Shown: piece by piece, positions 32,811 to 32,975 of the stretch
How the letters are laid out: every line of letters starts with the position of its first letter
Position numbering within the stretch: position 1 is the first letter of the stretch
DNA from: Treponema sp.
GTDB taxonomy: Bacteria; Spirochaetota; Spirochaetia; Treponematales; Breznakiellaceae
Direction: 5' to 3'
Assembly (NCBI GenBank): GCA_031260245.1
Contig: JAIRKH010000004.1
Location: 1 to 32,975 of the forward strand
Length of the DNA: 32,975 nt
Made by a program: the position numbers and the translations under genes
The notes under the pieces: generated by a model
The model's input: only the letters and a program-made list of their open reading frames with translations
Told to the model about the DNA's origin: nothing
Databases searched by the model: none

Positions 32811-32975
32811 ATGGCGTTTCTAAAAAAAAGTTTTTATAGCGCCGTTAATTATTATCACTTCGGGTACATTTATGAGTCGTGTACCCCCCCCCCCCCTGCA
32901 TTGGTTGGGTGGTGTTGGCGAGTGGGGGGGGTTTTGCGGCATGCGGCAGACGTCGTTACTAGGCGTGGAGATGTG
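32811..32975 (+). CDS. Truncated reading frame with an internal poly-C tract
   Basis: An ATG at 32811 with AAGGGA 6 bases upstream starts a frame open for 55 codons to the window's end. It begins MAFLKKSFYSAVNYYHFGYI, then YESCT, then a run of four Pro encoded by a C13 tract. The first 25 residues look like a normal protein start. The sequence after the tract is Gly- and Trp-rich and less convincing. A promoter lies 107 bases upstream. One fewer C gives another frame open to the edge; one more C gives a stop at 32960-32962. No family can be assigned from such a short piece. The opposite strand is also open here, so the call is cautious. Confidence 0.45.
   Translation, partial: MAFLKKSFYSAVNYYHFGYIYESCTPPPPALVGWCWRVGGVLRHAADVVTRRGDV
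32884..32896. repeat. C13 homopolymer tract inside a reading frame
   Basis: Thirteen consecutive C residues lie 73 bases after the ATG at 32811, and a G8 tract follows at 32924-32931. Gain or loss of single bases would switch the reading frame. Confidence 0.85.

Noticed and set aside
32820-32975. Minus-strand frame open from the right edge to a stop at 32820
   Set aside because: It has no visible start and its sequence is dominated by the G/C tracts. The plus-strand frame with promoter and ribosome site is better supported.

Overview
The window looks like part of a chromosome, or a whole contig, from a Treponema-like spirochaete of about 50% GC. This rests on gene content only. The clues are a giant GreA protein with a long TPR-like N-terminal arm, an rpmF-acpP-rnc operon, an lptF-lptG pair next to infA, a Bat-type VWA protein, c-di-GMP proteins, and several small lipoproteins with relaxed lipoboxes (LASC, FSSC). 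No rRNA, tRNA, CRISPR array or transposase was seen.

Layout. (1) 1-2555, minus strand: a defence-like module. An AT-rich AIPR-family protein carries a PD-(D/E)xK-like nuclease motif at its N-terminus and a cold-shock-like fold at its C-terminus. It lies upstream of an adenine-type DNA methyltransferase cut by the window edge. (2) 2556-3226: a 670-bp gene-free stretch with inverted repeats, four degenerate 21-bp units and a G12 tract. (3) 3227-9579: lptF, lptG, infA, a DUF188 protein, an Hpt-REC-GGDEF protein with a stand-alone receiver, and a TPR protein. (4) 9661-16753: the giant GreA, a membrane VWA-like protein, a lipoprotein and a pRiA4b ORF-3 family protein. (5) 16782-19662: PTS EIIA, a LiaF-like protein, Bat VWA protein, a decayed reading frame, and ybeY. 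(6) 19652-25793: PilZ protein, lipoprotein, TPR protein, MrfA-like helicase, GH113-like protein and GNAT acetyltransferase. (7) 25891-30835: a lone ABC permease, rnc/acpP/rpmF, a DJ-1/PfpI protein, an EamA transporter, a flavodoxin-like protein and a small membrane protein. (8) 30908-32975: a membrane protein, a secreted protein, then a promoter, a C12/G12 hairpin and a truncated frame containing a C13 tract.

Three signals stand out. First, the AIPR nuclease/cold-shock fusion with its methyltransferase is a candidate restriction-like antiphage system. Second, many genes have a sigma70-type promoter whose -10 box ends only 6-9 bases before the start codon, with no ribosome binding site between. 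This predicts widespread leaderless mRNAs, whereas infA and rpmF-acpP-rnc have ordinary leaders and strong Shine-Dalgarno sites. Third, long G/C homopolymers lie near both ends, one inside a reading frame, as in phase-variable loci; sequencing or assembly error is the main alternative.

Functions are inferred from motifs read by eye. No database search was run.
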